DNA of 64,000 nucleotides from Trachythela sp. YZ-2020. Taxonomy: Eukaryota > Cnidaria > Anthozoa > Malacalcyonacea > Clavulariidae. This document shows, in pieces, positions 26,537 to 38,347 of the stretch. The notes under the pieces are model-generated. The model was not told the origin of the DNA. It saw only the letters and a list, made by a program, of their open reading frames with translations, and ran no database searches. The stretch spans positions 57,501 to 121,500 of the forward strand of contig JADLSH010000355.1 in the NCBI GenBank assembly GCA_016169945.1, in the 5' to 3' direction. Within the stretch, counting starts at the first letter, position 1. Each line of letters opens with the position of its first letter. Made by a program: the position numbers and the translations under genes.

Positions 26537-26819
26537 CTAAAATAGGAACCTTACTTATTATATCTGTAATCGTTTCATGAACATCGCCAATATCTATTGC
26601 GAAACTGTCCAGACAATTTCAACTGCCAACCAAATGGGCCATTTTCGTTGAAATTTCTTGTTAATTTTACACTTTACCTGTTGTAAATTGGTTTAAAAAT
26701 AAAGAATAAGAAATAGGATAACTATTCTTGTCTTTTACTAATGTGTTTGGGTCATATTTGTTTACTGTGACGACCACTGATCTCTATGAAGTTTATAACT
26801 GAATAGTGCATCTGTTTGA

Positions 26820-27370
26820 TGCATGATGCATCGCACAATCACACATGACAACCATACTACAATCACTGTAAGTCATCTTATGCTATTAAATTTGTGCGAT
26901 GCATCGCACAGCCGCACATGACAACCACACTACAATCACTGTAAGTCATGGTATGCTAATTTGTGCGATGCATCGCACAACCACACATGACAACCACACT
27001 ACAATCACTGTAAGTCATGGTATGCTAATTTGTGCGATGCATCGCACAACCGCACATGACAACCACACTACAATCACTGTAAGTCATGGTATGCTAATTT
27101 GTGCGATGTATCGCACAACACACACATGACAACCACACTACAATCACTGTAAGTCATGGTATGCTAATTTGTGCGATGCATCGCACAACCGCACATGACA
27201 ACCACACTACAATCACTGTAAGTCATGGTATGCTAATTTGTGCGATGCATCGCACAACCACACATGACAACCATACTACAATCACTGTAAGTCATGGTAT
27301 GCTAATTTGTGCGATGCATCGCACAACCACACATGACAACCACACCACAATTACTGTAAGTCATGGTCGC
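26820..27370 (+). repeat. 69-bp minisatellite array A (~7 units)
   Basis: Units begin with the perfect 20-nt palindrome TTGTGCGATGCATCGCACAA followed by CCACACATGACAACCACACT and GTAAGTCATGGTATGC. The period is 69 (for example 26961 to 27030), a multiple of three, so frames stay open through the array. It is the inverted counterpart of array B at 29.0-30.0 kb. Confidence 0.95.
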
Positions 27371-28689
27371 GTGGATCGTGTTTGTTGATCGTGTTTTGTA
27401 AATAATTATAAACGAGAATAACAAAACCAAACAAAATGATTAAACTTCGATTAAACCCTTTAATGAAGTATAAGAATAGTTTTTCTCAAGAGGAAAAGCG
27501 CTATTGTAAGTCAAGAATAACATTGCCATTTGAATTTAAAACACCTGTGATCCTATCACTTCAAGTTTCGTAACCAATTTAATTGAAATATTCCATATAA
27601 TAAATTTTAGCAATATTTTATATACACTTTGTATAATTCTAGCTAATAAAAATAGACTTAAATGTGTCCTGCATATAGTCTATAGCTCTATTAAAAATTG
27701 CCTTAAAGATTTAAAGGTTAAACTTTTTCATTTAGCCAACTGTAGCGTTCACTTACTGTTGCTAGATTTCTTTTGACAATTTCAAGCATGCATGCATCTC
27801 TGAAATCGGAGATTCGTCGGTTGAGTACAATCTACCCGAGAAATACAATAAGAATTTCGACGAGTTAAGTATTAAATTCTGTTGTTTATTGACTACTTTC
27901 ATTAATTTATTGATTGTTTAGTTCATTGTTTTATCGCATTGATTGTTTCATTTATTAATAACGATTTGATTATTGCTTGATTGATTGCTTTAGGTAATCA
28001 ACAAAGAAATATTCAATCTGTTAAATCATATTGCAATTTGCTTTTCAATCATGATATGATCAAGTTATCTCATTTAGAACAGCCTAACCTCTCACCTTCA
28101 ATGTTTACAAAACATTTACTCGGCTTTTGAAGGTTCTATGCAGAAACAAGCAAATTTGCATACCATAACTTACAGTGATTGTAGCGTGGTTGTCTATCCT
28201 TTTGGCTCTGGGTCCGAGATTGTGTATTTATCTGTAGCTGTTCGTCCTTAGTTTCTAACGACGGTACATTAGCGCATTTGATCATATACTATATATATAG
28301 CATGTTAATTTGCGCAATATAAATATTATTATTATTACACACTCTGGTACCACACGATGACACGAGCAGTGGATACGAGTTCGTTCAACTAAGTCTGCTA
28401 AATACTATCAGCAAAAGCGATAAAACAGTCACAGTACCTGACTTCCTATTTCAGTGTCTCGTACTCGATCGTAGCAAGTTGGTTTGCCTTCATAAAAGAA
28501 AGATAAAAATATATTTTCGGAACAAAATTTTCCCTAGGTTCTTTTTTCGTGCAGCAGATCATGATCAACCTGCCGTTGACCAGAGTGAGAAATAATGTTA
28601 ATTTTTTTCATTATATGTAGTAGTCTTGTACTTGGTGGCAAATATACAATTTAGAGATATAGTTTAGTTTTCTCGCTATTATAAGTGTC
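27371..28689. other. Spacer between inverted minisatellite arrays
   Basis: AT-rich sequence with no exon-like segment. It holds a degraded CTTCGACG MITE fragment near 27850, a block at 28200-28400 shared with 1300-1540 and 30240-30450, and part of a MITE of the GATGGTGGTCAAC family at about 28560-28690. Confidence 0.5.
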
Positions 28690-29039
28690 AACATTTCTGT
28701 TGTCCACCAAAAAGCAGTTAAACGTCTCATCCATAAATGAAGTGATCTTAGCCTCATATTTATTATTTTCTCTGTTAAAACTTCCAACAGATTTGCAACA
28801 AATAACGCTGGATGTAATATTCAAATAGAATAATCAAATTGAGGTGACCAGAATCGATTGCGCAGCGCATGCATCTTATTCTAAATTATATTCGCTTACT
28901 GAGTGTGCGCAATCGATTTGGTATCAGTACTTCCACTTTCCAAAATGAATAGTTCATTTTTTGTCATAAATTTGATCGAAATTTCCTTCAAAAAGTATTG
29001 AAATTTCCTTCAAAAAGTTTGGTGAAATCATGGATTATA

Positions 29040-30015
29040 AAAAACACCATTGTGCGATGCATCGCACAAATTAGCATACCATGACCTACCGTGATTGTAG
29101 TGTGGTTGTCGTGTGTGGTTGTGCGATGCATCGCACAAATTAGCATACCATGAGTTACAGTGATTGTAGTCTGGTTGTCATGTGTTGTTGTGCGATGCAT
29201 CGCACAAATAACATACCATGACTTACAGTGATTGTAGTATGGTTGTCATGTGCGGTTGTACGATGCATCGCACAAATTAGCATACCATGACTTACAGTGA
29301 TTGTAGTGTGGTTGTCATGTGCGGTTGTACGATGCATCGCACAAATTAGCATACCATGACTTACAGTGATTGTAGTGTGGTTGTCATGTGCGGTTGTGCG
29401 ATGCATCGCACAAATTAGCATACCATGACTTACAGTGACTGTAGCGTGGTTGTCATGTGCGGTTGTGCGATGCGCCGCACAAGTTAGCATACCATGACTT
29501 ACAGTGATTGTAGTGTGGTTGTCATGTGCGGTTGTGCGATGCATCGCACAAATTAGCATACCATGACTTACAGTAATTGTAGTGTGGTTGTCATGTGCCG
29601 TTGTGCGATGCGCCGCACAAGTTAGCATACCATGACTTACAGTGATTGTAGTGTGGTTGTCATGTGCGGTTGTGCGAATGTGCGATTCATCGCACAAATT
29701 AGCATACCATGACTACAGCGATTGTAGTGTGGTTGTCATGTGCGGTTGTGCGATACATCGCACAAATTAGCATACCATGACTTACAGTGATTGTAGTGTG
29801 GTTGTCATGTGCGGTTGTGCGATGCATCGCACAAATTAGCATACCATGACTTACAGTGATTGTAGTGTTGTTGTCATGTGCGGTTGTACGATGCATCGCA
29901 CAAATTAGCATACCATGACTTACAGTGATTGTAGTGTTGTTGTCATGTGCGGTTGTGCGATGCATCGCACAAATTAGCATACCATGACTTACAGTGATTG
30001 TCATGTGTGGTTGTA
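29040..30015 (-). repeat. 69-bp minisatellite array B (~14 units), inverted relative to array A
   Basis: Units read TTGTGCGATGCATCGCACAA then ATTAGCATACCATGACTTAC and GATTGTAGTGTGGTTGTCAT. Some copies have GCGCCGCAC in place of GCATCGCAC. The array is embedded in a longer repeat (28690-30470) that also exists, nearly without the array, at 558-1560. The minus-strand 180-codon frame here is repeat-derived. Confidence 0.95.
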
Positions 30016-30808
30016 CTAAGTTGAATATTTTTCAAAAAAGAACAAAATAGCCTACTGGGAGCAAAATATTCACCTGGGTGTTCAACTTTATAACGGTCTA
30101 AATACCCAGGTCTAATGTTTGTCAAGAGCATTTGATTTGACAGGTATTACTAATCTGGGCAGCCAATCATGTTCAACTAGCCTCACGTTGATTGGCTGAG
30201 CGAATTGAAGCCACAAACAATGTTTTATCAACCTCATACCCAGAGCCTGCGATCCTTTTGGCTCTGGGTCCGAGATTGTGTATTTATCTGTAGCTGTTCG
30301 TCCTTAGTTTCTAACGACGGTACATTTGCGCATTTTATCATATACTATATATAGCATGTTAATTTGCGCAATATAAATATTATTATTATTACACACTCTG
30401 GTACCACACGATGACACGAGCAGTGGACACGAGTTCAAAGCCTGCTAAATACTAATCTGAAAATCCGCGGCTTCAACATACTAAATACTTCATGTAGCAT
30501 TCTGACAAGCTCACGTTAACTGTGCACGTGTGATCGTCACAGTGTGCGTGAGAAAAATATAATCAGGATGTAATGGAACAGATTGCGTGACTGTGTTATA
30601 CTGTACTGTAGCCTGGTTTGCATAGTGTTCAAAAATAATCTTTTACTTTATAGACATGAAATACATACAACAGTTAAGAGGAGTTACCGTGGTTTACCGT
30701 GGTACTAGTTGAGTTTAGCCTTAAACTTTTGTAAAAAAAAGGGTTAGGTTTTAAGTACTTGGATGAATGAAACATACCTGTATGTTGTATTCAAAGGTTT
30801 TACAGGAA

Positions 30809-30928
30809 ATGATAGTGATTGTTCTATTTCTGTTGGCCAATGGTTTATGCGAGATACCAGCAAGTAGAAATGCACAGGTACCCCAGGTGACAACCATTCA
30901 GGATTCTAGTCAAGGAAAACGATCTTAA
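30809..30928 (+). CDS. Possible small secreted peptide precursor (39 aa)
   Basis: The frame begins MIVIVLFLLANGLCEIP, a good signal-peptide pattern (hydrophobic core, small residue then Cys), and ends IQDSSQGKRS before a TAA. Gly-Lys-Arg is the usual cleavage and amidation signal of metazoan neuropeptide precursors. A donor-like CAG/GTACCC occurs inside, so it might instead be a first exon. Only composition supports it. There is no neighbour evidence and chance is possible in a frame this short. Confidence 0.3.
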   Translation: MIVIVLFLLANGLCEIPASRNAQVPQVTTIQDSSQGKRS

Positions 30929-30959
30929 GAAAATTTACAATTAGAATTTTATGAAAATA

Positions 30960-31250
30960 TTGCTAAACAGCCTGCTGGTGAGTTGGTCTGTTGACAAGTC
31001 AACCGATTGGTCGATCAGCCAGTTAGTCATTCAATCATAAATTGGTGAGTGGGTTGGCCGGCCAGCTGGTTGTTCAGTAGGTCTATGGTCAATCAGTTAG
31101 CAGTCGGTTGGCCAGCCAGTCATCAGGTGGGTCCGTCTGTTGGTCGGTCAGTCGGTCAGCTGGGTGATTGGTCAATCTTTAGGGTCAGTTGGTTGGTCAG
31201 TCTTAGGTCAGTCAGTTGGTTGGTTAGTGTGTCAGTCTAGTTTGACTAAA
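30960..31250. repeat. Degenerate GGTCAGTC/GGTTGGTC simple-repeat tract
   Basis: Many near-copies of TTGGTCAGTC and GGTCGGTCAGTC without a fixed period. Small open frames rich in Ser, Val and Gly arise from it. Noncoding. Confidence 0.8.
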
Positions 31251-32640
31251 TGTCATTATACTCATTCTGCAGCGATCAGCACAAAAAGTGGTAAAGTGCG
31301 GGGTCTACTACCCAATCGATACCCACAGGGTCTGATTTCAAATCCTTTGGTACCATTGATAATGACAACATTGTTACAACTTGTTGATAAGCTTGTTACA
31401 AGCCTGTTGCGAACACATCTTGTTGACACGATGTGAGATTCTTACGTGTGCACTTCAAGTTTGCCAAGAACCACTTTACTGTACACATTTTTGTTGACAT
31501 ATTTGTAACTTAAAGTTCTGCTAAAATTATCAAAAGTCTATTTAACAACGTCTTTATTGGCATTTCCAAGGTGTTTCAAGAAGAAATAAAGCGAAAAATT
31601 GGACACATTTTATACACACGTGCTTCGGTCAAACATTGTACGCTCGTATTTGTCAACAAATATTTGGTCAAATTTTAGCTCATTAATTAAACAAGACATG
31701 CAATTGAACATGTCAAGACTTAAGGACATGTTTAGACAAGAAACAACTAAATATCGAAACTAAATTAAAAAATATCGCTCAAAATTTTGTTGGCATTTTA
31801 TATTAAAAATCCGAAAAGTGCACGAGATGGCATTTTAGAGATTCTAGATTTCAAATTTTTCTAGGGCAGCATGCCCCTATGCCCCTCTAAAGGTCTCATG
31901 CCTTCCACATTCGATTCTAGTGCCACTGGACCCTCGGAGATTCTTAGCCCACTCCACCCTCTGTCCCTGGATAGACCAACATTATTATGCAGCACGCAGG
32001 TCGACCCAGTATGTTGTACGGTTAGACAAACACGAATTCAATGTGGTTAAATCAACAAACTAATAAATATTAAAAACAGTAATCGATATGTATAATGTAA
32101 ACTTTATAGTCAACTAGACACAAAGACTGGGTATCCAAATTTAGGTATAAATGTATATAATTATGCAGACAGGTTAGTGACCAGAGATCGTTAGGATCAT
32201 GTATGGTATATTACCACCTACACTACAGACAGGACCATTTTGACAATTTTATATCCACCATATTTTTATAATTCACCAAAGATGTTATGACAATGCTATA
32301 AATAAGATAATTATACCAAACAAGAAACTACACTTCAAAACTATAACTTGACAACAAGTTATTATTTTTGTTCTCCATGTGAAAATTATTAAGATAACGT
32401 ATTACGGTAATACAAGTTAATAGGTATTACGTTGTCTCGGCAAAGCTGTATAATATGCTTGTCGGTAAATTGAAAGAAATGTAATCTGTTTGAAAATACC
32501 TGTGAAAATACAAATCTTATACATTCCGAACGATTGTAAAATTGATAGGCTTACCACTAATGCAACATTATTACGGCGATTGTCCTCAGAATGAGATTTT
32601 CAAGGTTATAAAATCATGTTACCAGACACCAATATTAGCA
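31251..32640. other. Intergenic AT-rich stretch, no gene seen
   Basis: I find no exon with splice signals and protein-like composition on either strand. A short segment at 31370-31430 (GTTACAAGCCTGTTGCGAAC) recurs at about 3295-3345. Confidence 0.5.
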
Positions 32641-33200
32641 TAATTACAATTTAGAAACATGTAGTTCTATGACTACATGATCCTAGACTATACGATACTA
32701 TAGCTCTGTGGTTCTCTATATAATTATATGGTACTATAGTTTTATAGTTCTATGACTATATGGTACTATAGCTCTGTGGTTCTCTATATAATTATTTGGT
32801 CCTATAGTTTTATAGTTCTATGACTATATGGTACTATAGCTCTGTGGTTCTCTATATAATTATATGGTACTATATAGTTTTATTGTTCTATGACTATATG
32901 GTACTATAGCTCTGTGGTTCTCTATATAATTATATGGTACTATATAGTTTTATGGTTATATGTGGTTCAATACTCCTATTATGCCATATTTCTATGGTCT
33001 ATATGGTCCTACAGTTCTACGTGGTTCTATATCGTATGGTTCTATATCTTATGGTCTTTTGTTCTGTGGTTCTAGCCATCTATAGCCTACTCTACAAGCT
33101 TTCCAACCCCATGAAACGCCTGCATTACAGACAATATACATGGTTCTATATTTGTATGGTTCTGTTGTTACATTGTTCAGTTTATGTTTTTGTAGTCTTA
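32640..33200. repeat. Tandem array rich in TATGGTACTATAG and GTGGTTCTCTATATAATT
   Basis: Four clear units of about 64-70 bp at 32700-32950, each with GTACTATAGCTCTGTGGTTC and TATATAATTATATGGT, then a decaying tail of TGGTTCTATAT words to 33200. Noncoding. Confidence 0.85.
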
Positions 33201-34014
33201 TAGTTTTATCATTGTATGGTTCTTGAATGGATTTCAGTCTTACAAAACACCACAAAGGATTAATGTGAGTGACACTAAACTAACACACAGATAATGATCT
33301 GATTACTTCAGTCTTATTAAATGATAAAGTCTGATACCTTATTAAAGACACAGCCGCAGAGAAGATAACACTAACGGATATTTATAGTCATTACAGAACA
33401 ATGATTTTTCCCATGCACGGGTGGTTAATGCGCGTCAAAAAGCAGATATAGAAAAGGAAGTACGAAAGGAAATGCGACTTTGGCACCAGGTATTTAATCC
33501 TTTTGAGCCCATTTCAGGATTATTTTGAAAACATTTTGTGATATTAAGAATATTTTACGATTCGGTAGTATATTGACAAAATTTGAGAGTCTAGAGATGA
33601 TACAATAGTTGCTTACAACATATGGAAACAACTAAACGCTGCGTGGAGACAGTGGGAGGTCATCAGAGTGGAAATATACATCAAATTATAATCAAATATT
33701 GTGTTTGAACTGAAGCCAGAAGTCACTGTCGGATGTATAATACAATCAATGTGCGGAATACGGCAAGCAAAGAAACAATAAAAAACAAATAAATGATAAT
33801 AGTTATTAACCTCAAAAGGTCAGTTTTTAATCAACTAAATCTGTTTGACAGGAATTTGACGACAGGTTAAGTGGCAGGTTAATCAATGAGTGTGAAGTCT
33901 CATATTTGATATGATTTAGCATGCGTTGTATAGTCTAGCAGACTCACACAGGCGCAATACATGTAGTTGGAGCTTTGTGCGTTTCTTAGATACTTATATT
34001 GGAAGTTTAGCGAT
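33201..34014. other. 5' flank of the receptor gene
   Basis: No repeat or other gene is recognised. An in-frame TAG at 33964 precedes the receptor frame, so the coding start lies downstream of it. Confidence 0.4.
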
Positions 34015-36174
34015 ATGATTCAGCGACGTCGCTTCAACACAATGTTTTTGGTTTTGTGGATTGCTATTTTCTTTCTAACTACTCAACACTTCGTCTCAGT
34101 CGTCGGACAGAATGTTGGTGTTTGGTCAAAGTGGAGTTCATGGAGTGTTTGTAGTGGCTACGATATAGGGAGACATACACGATTCAGAAAGTGTCTTGAC
34201 GCGAATGGTAAAGCATTAATTCCTAGTCAATGTCCTGGACTATCAAAGCGAACTCGTCAATGCGAGAGTTGTTCTTATTCACTACTAAATCAAAACGAGC
34301 CTCTCAAAGCACCCTCGGCATCAAATGTTCGTGATTTTAATATAACATCTTCAGGTATTCACGCCACAAAAACAGCGTGGTGCGTGTCGCAGCCTTCAGA
34401 AGAAAGCAAGTACGTTGAAATATCATTTAACAACTTCGTACAACTAACAGGCATCGGAACGCGAGGTCACGGCAATGGTTATATAAAAAAATATAGAATA
34501 AAATATAGCTATGATGGTGAAATGTGGTTTTCTTACTTAAACAAAGAATTTCCTGGCAATGTGGACGCTACTCATGTACTGAACAATACACTCAAGTCTC
34601 GTCTCGTAACGCGCTATATTCGAATGTACCCCACTAGGTTCACTGCGCATGCGTGTTTTAACGTGGAGCTGCACGGGTGTCCCTACAACTGTGGGGGATT
34701 AATTACCCATAATGCACCCCTGATCCGACCACCCAGCGCGAGCAAACATACGGAGGAGTTAAACTGTCTATGGAGAATCGAGTCTCAATTTGCCACAAAA
34801 CTTCAACTAAAATTCCCATACTTCAAATTATTTTGTAAAAACGGAATGTTAGAATTATACGACGGAAGATTACCATACACTCCTGACACCGACGAGAATC
34901 TTGTAGAAGGATTTTGCGGGAATTCAGGCAAAGTTACCCCCCAGATATTTGAAGGCGGAGCTCTGTGGATGCGCTATCATACAAACGCAACTACGTCTGA
35001 TATTGGATTTAACATTCAAGTCAATAGTTTCGTTCTTAAAACACTAAATGCAACATCTGCGCAAGTCGTGCAACCAAACATTGGTTATTCAAATATCTAC
35101 CGCTATAGTTGGATTATAACAGCCCCTAGAGATAACGACACGATTGAACTAAGCTTGGATTATTTTCTTAGTAATAACACACGAACATTTGCCGCCAAAT
35201 GTGTTGCTGACCTGGTCATAATTCACTATGGTAACGAAGGAGAAACACTTGTAGAGAAGTATTGTGACACTAAACAAGGCAAAGTGTTTACGTCAACCAA
35301 CGGATTTATGAAAATTAAATACAAATCTAAAAGTGACAATCCAAACTGGAAAATAGGATTTTCATATAAAATATTTGGTTATCCTACAACAAGCACAGTA
35401 TATACAACACCACAACACAAATATGATACCAATTTCGCGGTTTATAAGCGAACGGAGCGCAGGACAATTCAAAGTCCGTCAAATAAAGGGAATGACACAA
35501 GTTTCGAAGCGACACAGAAAAAACAACTTGAAGAGAGTTCCAGTAAAGTTCCAATAATTGTTTCTTGTGTTCTGGCTGTTCTTATTGCTATCGTCTGTGT
35601 GGTTGCACTTGTACATTATCTGAGAAGACGTAACCAATATCTGAAAAAACACCCATATGACTGCAGTAACCGTCCCATATCGCATTTCGGTGAACAAGAT
35701 GCCACGCCCTTTATCAACACAAATCTACTCATGTGGAACGATTCTAAGAATTCAGAGAAACCTAGAAATTCTGAGAAAGCTAAGAATTTTGAGAAATCTA
35801 AGAAATCCCTCCCCTTAGTTGAAGTGACACTCAGAGAGAATGAACCTCAGCGTTTGAGTATTATTCCTCCAGAGATGCTAAAGTCGAGCAGTGATGTCTC
35901 AATTGGAATCCCTGGGAACGAGGAAACAGGCACACTTAAGGTCAGCGATAACTTTACTGAAGAATGTATGACGTTATTGAATAATAACTTAAGTTCAGCG
36001 TTGGAGGGTAATGATGATGAATACAAGCCAGGAAAATTTAAGGAAGTTGAAAGATATGGAAGTCTGCCAGAAGCTGATCGCAGGTCACCGGAAGTGGATA
36101 ACAATTCTGTGCAAGATAGTTTGCCAGAAGCTGAGGGTCAGTCACCAGAAACTGACAAACTTTTAAACAATTAA
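34015..36174 (+). CDS. Single-pass receptor-like protein: TSP1, F5/8 type C, two CUB domains
   Basis: One uninterrupted frame of 719 residues. I chose the ATG at 34015: a TAG lies upstream in frame, and this ATG gives MIQRRRFNTMFLVLWIAIFF, a signal peptide or anchor. Domains in order: thrombospondin type 1 (about 36-86, with the C-mannosylation motif WSKWSSW and CSGYD); F5/8 C or discoidin (about 87-222, with GIGTRGHG, KKYRIKYSYDG and YIRMYPTRF, ending HGC); CUB (about 226-338, starting CGGLI); a second, divergent CUB (about 344-453); a linker; a membrane span (about 512-536, IIVSCVLAVLIAIVCVV); and a cytoplasmic tail of about 180 residues. The tail has repeats of NSEKPRNSEKAKNFEK type and two SLPEA..SPE motifs. 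The layout recalls neuropilins and DCBLD proteins, but with TSP1 first and no LCCL or MAM. The ligand is unknown. Absence of introns is unusual for such a receptor and suggests retroposition. Confidence 0.85.
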   Translation: MIQRRRFNTMFLVLWIAIFFLTTQHFVSVVGQNVGVWSKWSSWSVCSGYDIGRHTRFRKCLDANGKALIPSQCPGLSKRTRQCESCSYSLLNQNEPLKAPSASNVRDFNITSSGIHATKTAWCVSQPSEESKYVEISFNNFVQLTGIGTRGHGNGYIKKYRIKYSYDGEMWFSYLNKEFPGNVDATHVLNNTLKSRLVTRYIRMYPTRFTAHACFNVELHGCPYNCGGLITHNAPLIRPPSASKHTEELNCLWRIESQFATKLQLKFPYFKLFCKNGMLELYDGRLPYTPDTDENLVEGFCGNSGKVTPQIFEGGALWMRYHTNATTSDIGFNIQVNSFVLKTLNATSAQVVQPNIGYSNIYRYSWIITAPRDNDTIELSLDYFLSNNTRTFAAKCVADLVIIHYGNEGETLVEKYCDTKQGKVFTSTNGFMKIKYKSKSDNPNWKIGFSYKIFGYPTTSTVYTTPQHKYDTNFAVYKRTERRTIQSPSNKGNDTSFEATQKKQLEESSSKVPIIVSCVLAVLIAIVCVVALVHYLRRRNQYLKKHPYDCSNRPISHFGEQDATPFINTNLLMWNDSKNSEKPRNSEKAKNFEKSKKSLPLVEVTLRENEPQRLSIIPPEMLKSSSDVSIGIPGNEETGTLKVSDNFTEECMTLLNNNLSSALEGNDDEYKPGKFKEVERYGSLPEADRRSPEVDNNSVQDSLPEAEGQSPETDKLLNN

Positions 36175-38347
36175 GATATAATAAAGTATCTAATTTGAGC
36201 AAATATATAACAATATGATGCTATAGTTTGTTTTGTGAAGACTATAATGCAAATAGTATCAAGGGTCTAGGAAATAACATTAAAGACAGATAACTCATGA
36301 AAAACCCAGATAATATAAATTCATTTGTGTTTGTAGTAAGCATTAATAACATTTAAATAAATAGACTAATAACAGACATTCTCAAATATTCTTTGGTATC
36401 CAAATATATTGCAAATATGTTCCCAACAACATCCTCTGTTAAAAAGACATTTTATTTTACTTATTAAGTCTCTACTTTTTCTTATGTCTGCCCCAATAAA
36501 CTGATTTTAAAGATACAAATTTGACTTTTTGTTATTTCTCATTCAAAGTATGTTTAATTTTTTTACTGCAAATGAGCCCTCAGAGTGAATTTGATTAGGG
36601 AATCAAACTACATTCTACATTATAAAATTTCAAATAGATTTTGTTCTTGATGGTGTTCAGCAATAGAGGGAGATTAGTTGCAAAAATAATTACAAACTAC
36701 AGAGAGTTTGCACCGTCATGTGGCAAAATCTATAATGTAGAACCCATAAAGCTGGCTGTTTAGCATGTTTTGTATGTCATAACAAGTATCCACTTGTATC
36801 CACAACAAATTTCAAGTCGATCCAATTATTCTGTTGCGAGTTATTGCTAACATCAGCATTAAAAACTACCTTTTTACAAACCTAACATGAAAAACTCAAT
36901 TTATCTTTCAAAAGCAATATACAAGAGCTAGTTCCTGTAGTTTATGCGATATGATTGGCTCAATCAGCAGTCCGGAAAATCACATAATGCCCTGCGGTAT
37001 ATTACAAAATTTTTAATGCCCTACAAACAAAAACAAACCATATAATAAACTACTTATTTTACTACTTATGGTTGTGTTATATATTAAACTACTTATTAAC
37101 CTCAAACGTTCGGTCTTTACGGTAAAATATTAAACCTCAGTCTTGCCATATTGACCTCGCCATCGCTCAGTCAATACTGCAAGACCTCGGTTTAATATTT
37201 TACCATAAATACCTCACTTTCGGTTAACAAGTAGTTAATATATCATATTAACAGAATATGGACATGTGTAATAAGTAATAAAACACATCTTTCCTTGAGC
37301 ATTTGTTTTTTGGACGCCATGTTGGAGGGCAAATTGAGTAATTGACGCCTTCCCACATGGAGGCAAAACAATTTTCAAGGAAAGATGCATAATTTGATCG
37401 TACAAACCCCCCAGAATATCTTCTATCGTTTAGATCAAATATATATATATTTTTATACCTTTTAATATCATTGTATACTTGCTCTTTTCACGAACATTCT
37501 GTACATACTCCTGGCCATATTTCGAGATCCAAATTCCTCGTGATCAGAAACATGATATTCGTATTATTTTTTGCATTAAATAACTCTAGAACAAAACTCA
37601 CGTAAAACGTTTGATTTCACTATAAATAATCACTACAAATCGGCCAAAAATGGCTGCCATTACAATAATTAGGACACTGATCTCAAAATATATCTGGAAT
37701 CTGGATTTATGATCAATGGATCACGCCAGTTACTGTAATCAACTAATCATAGACAATCAAATAGAATTTGATTCTACTTGATTGTCTATGCTGTGATAAA
37801 CGTGGACTCTGTTTTTTCTGACTCATATAGTGCTGTAGATGAGAATGTTACAAAGGGTGAAAACATCTGTGTATGGATGACGTGTAAGTAACCCTACAAT
37901 CCCATGACAGCATATTTATTTGATATTCATGCCTGAAATAGTCATAAGTGATGCCTTGAGAATGAAAACTATGGAAAATTATATATATGCAAGGAGGGCG
38001 GGGGCTCCGCCTCTTCTACACCGCCGGATAATGGATTTATCATTAAAACCTTTATCTATTTTATCATTAAAAGTTTATCTATTATCTTATGTTAATTTAC
38101 ATTTACAAATAAACCCAATATACAGTTCAGTAGTTCATGACTATATTACATCGAGCAGTCACTGTGTTTGAAAAATAATGCTAAATTGAAGTATACAAAC
38201 TAAATTAAAAAGAAACTAAAATCAACTATGAGAAATGTATGTTACAATCTTAAAAGATGTACGTACTAGATTAACTATATAACCCATTCATCTACTCATG
38301 GTCAAGCTTATATACAATATCCATTGATTCATCCATTCATTTTTAGT
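36175..38347. other. Intergenic stretch between convergent receptor and E2F genes
   Basis: Contains the foldback MITE at 37080-37246 and otherwise AT-rich unique-looking sequence. A small inverted block (CAATCAAATAGAATTTGATT) lies at about 37754-37790. No further gene is supported. Confidence 0.5.
37080..37246. mobile_element. Foldback MITE, ~167 bp
   Basis: TATTAAACTACTTATTAACC at the left pairs with GGTTAACAAGTAGTTAATAT at the right, and both arms share GGTAAAATATTAAACC and GCAAGACCT-type segments. No coding capacity. Confidence 0.75.

Noticed and set aside
29155..29697. A 180-codon minus-strand frame of repeated MLICAMHRTTAHDN units
   Set aside because: It is a by-product of the 69-bp minisatellite, whose period is a multiple of three. 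It has no flanking gene structure.
26820..30015. CRISPR-like look of regularly spaced palindromic repeats
   Set aside because: The units are contiguous and identical throughout with no variable spacers, and the DNA is eukaryotic with spliced genes.
32890..33203. Tyr/Val/Trp-rich frames
   Set aside because: They translate the TATGGTTCTATA tandem repeat and have no other support.
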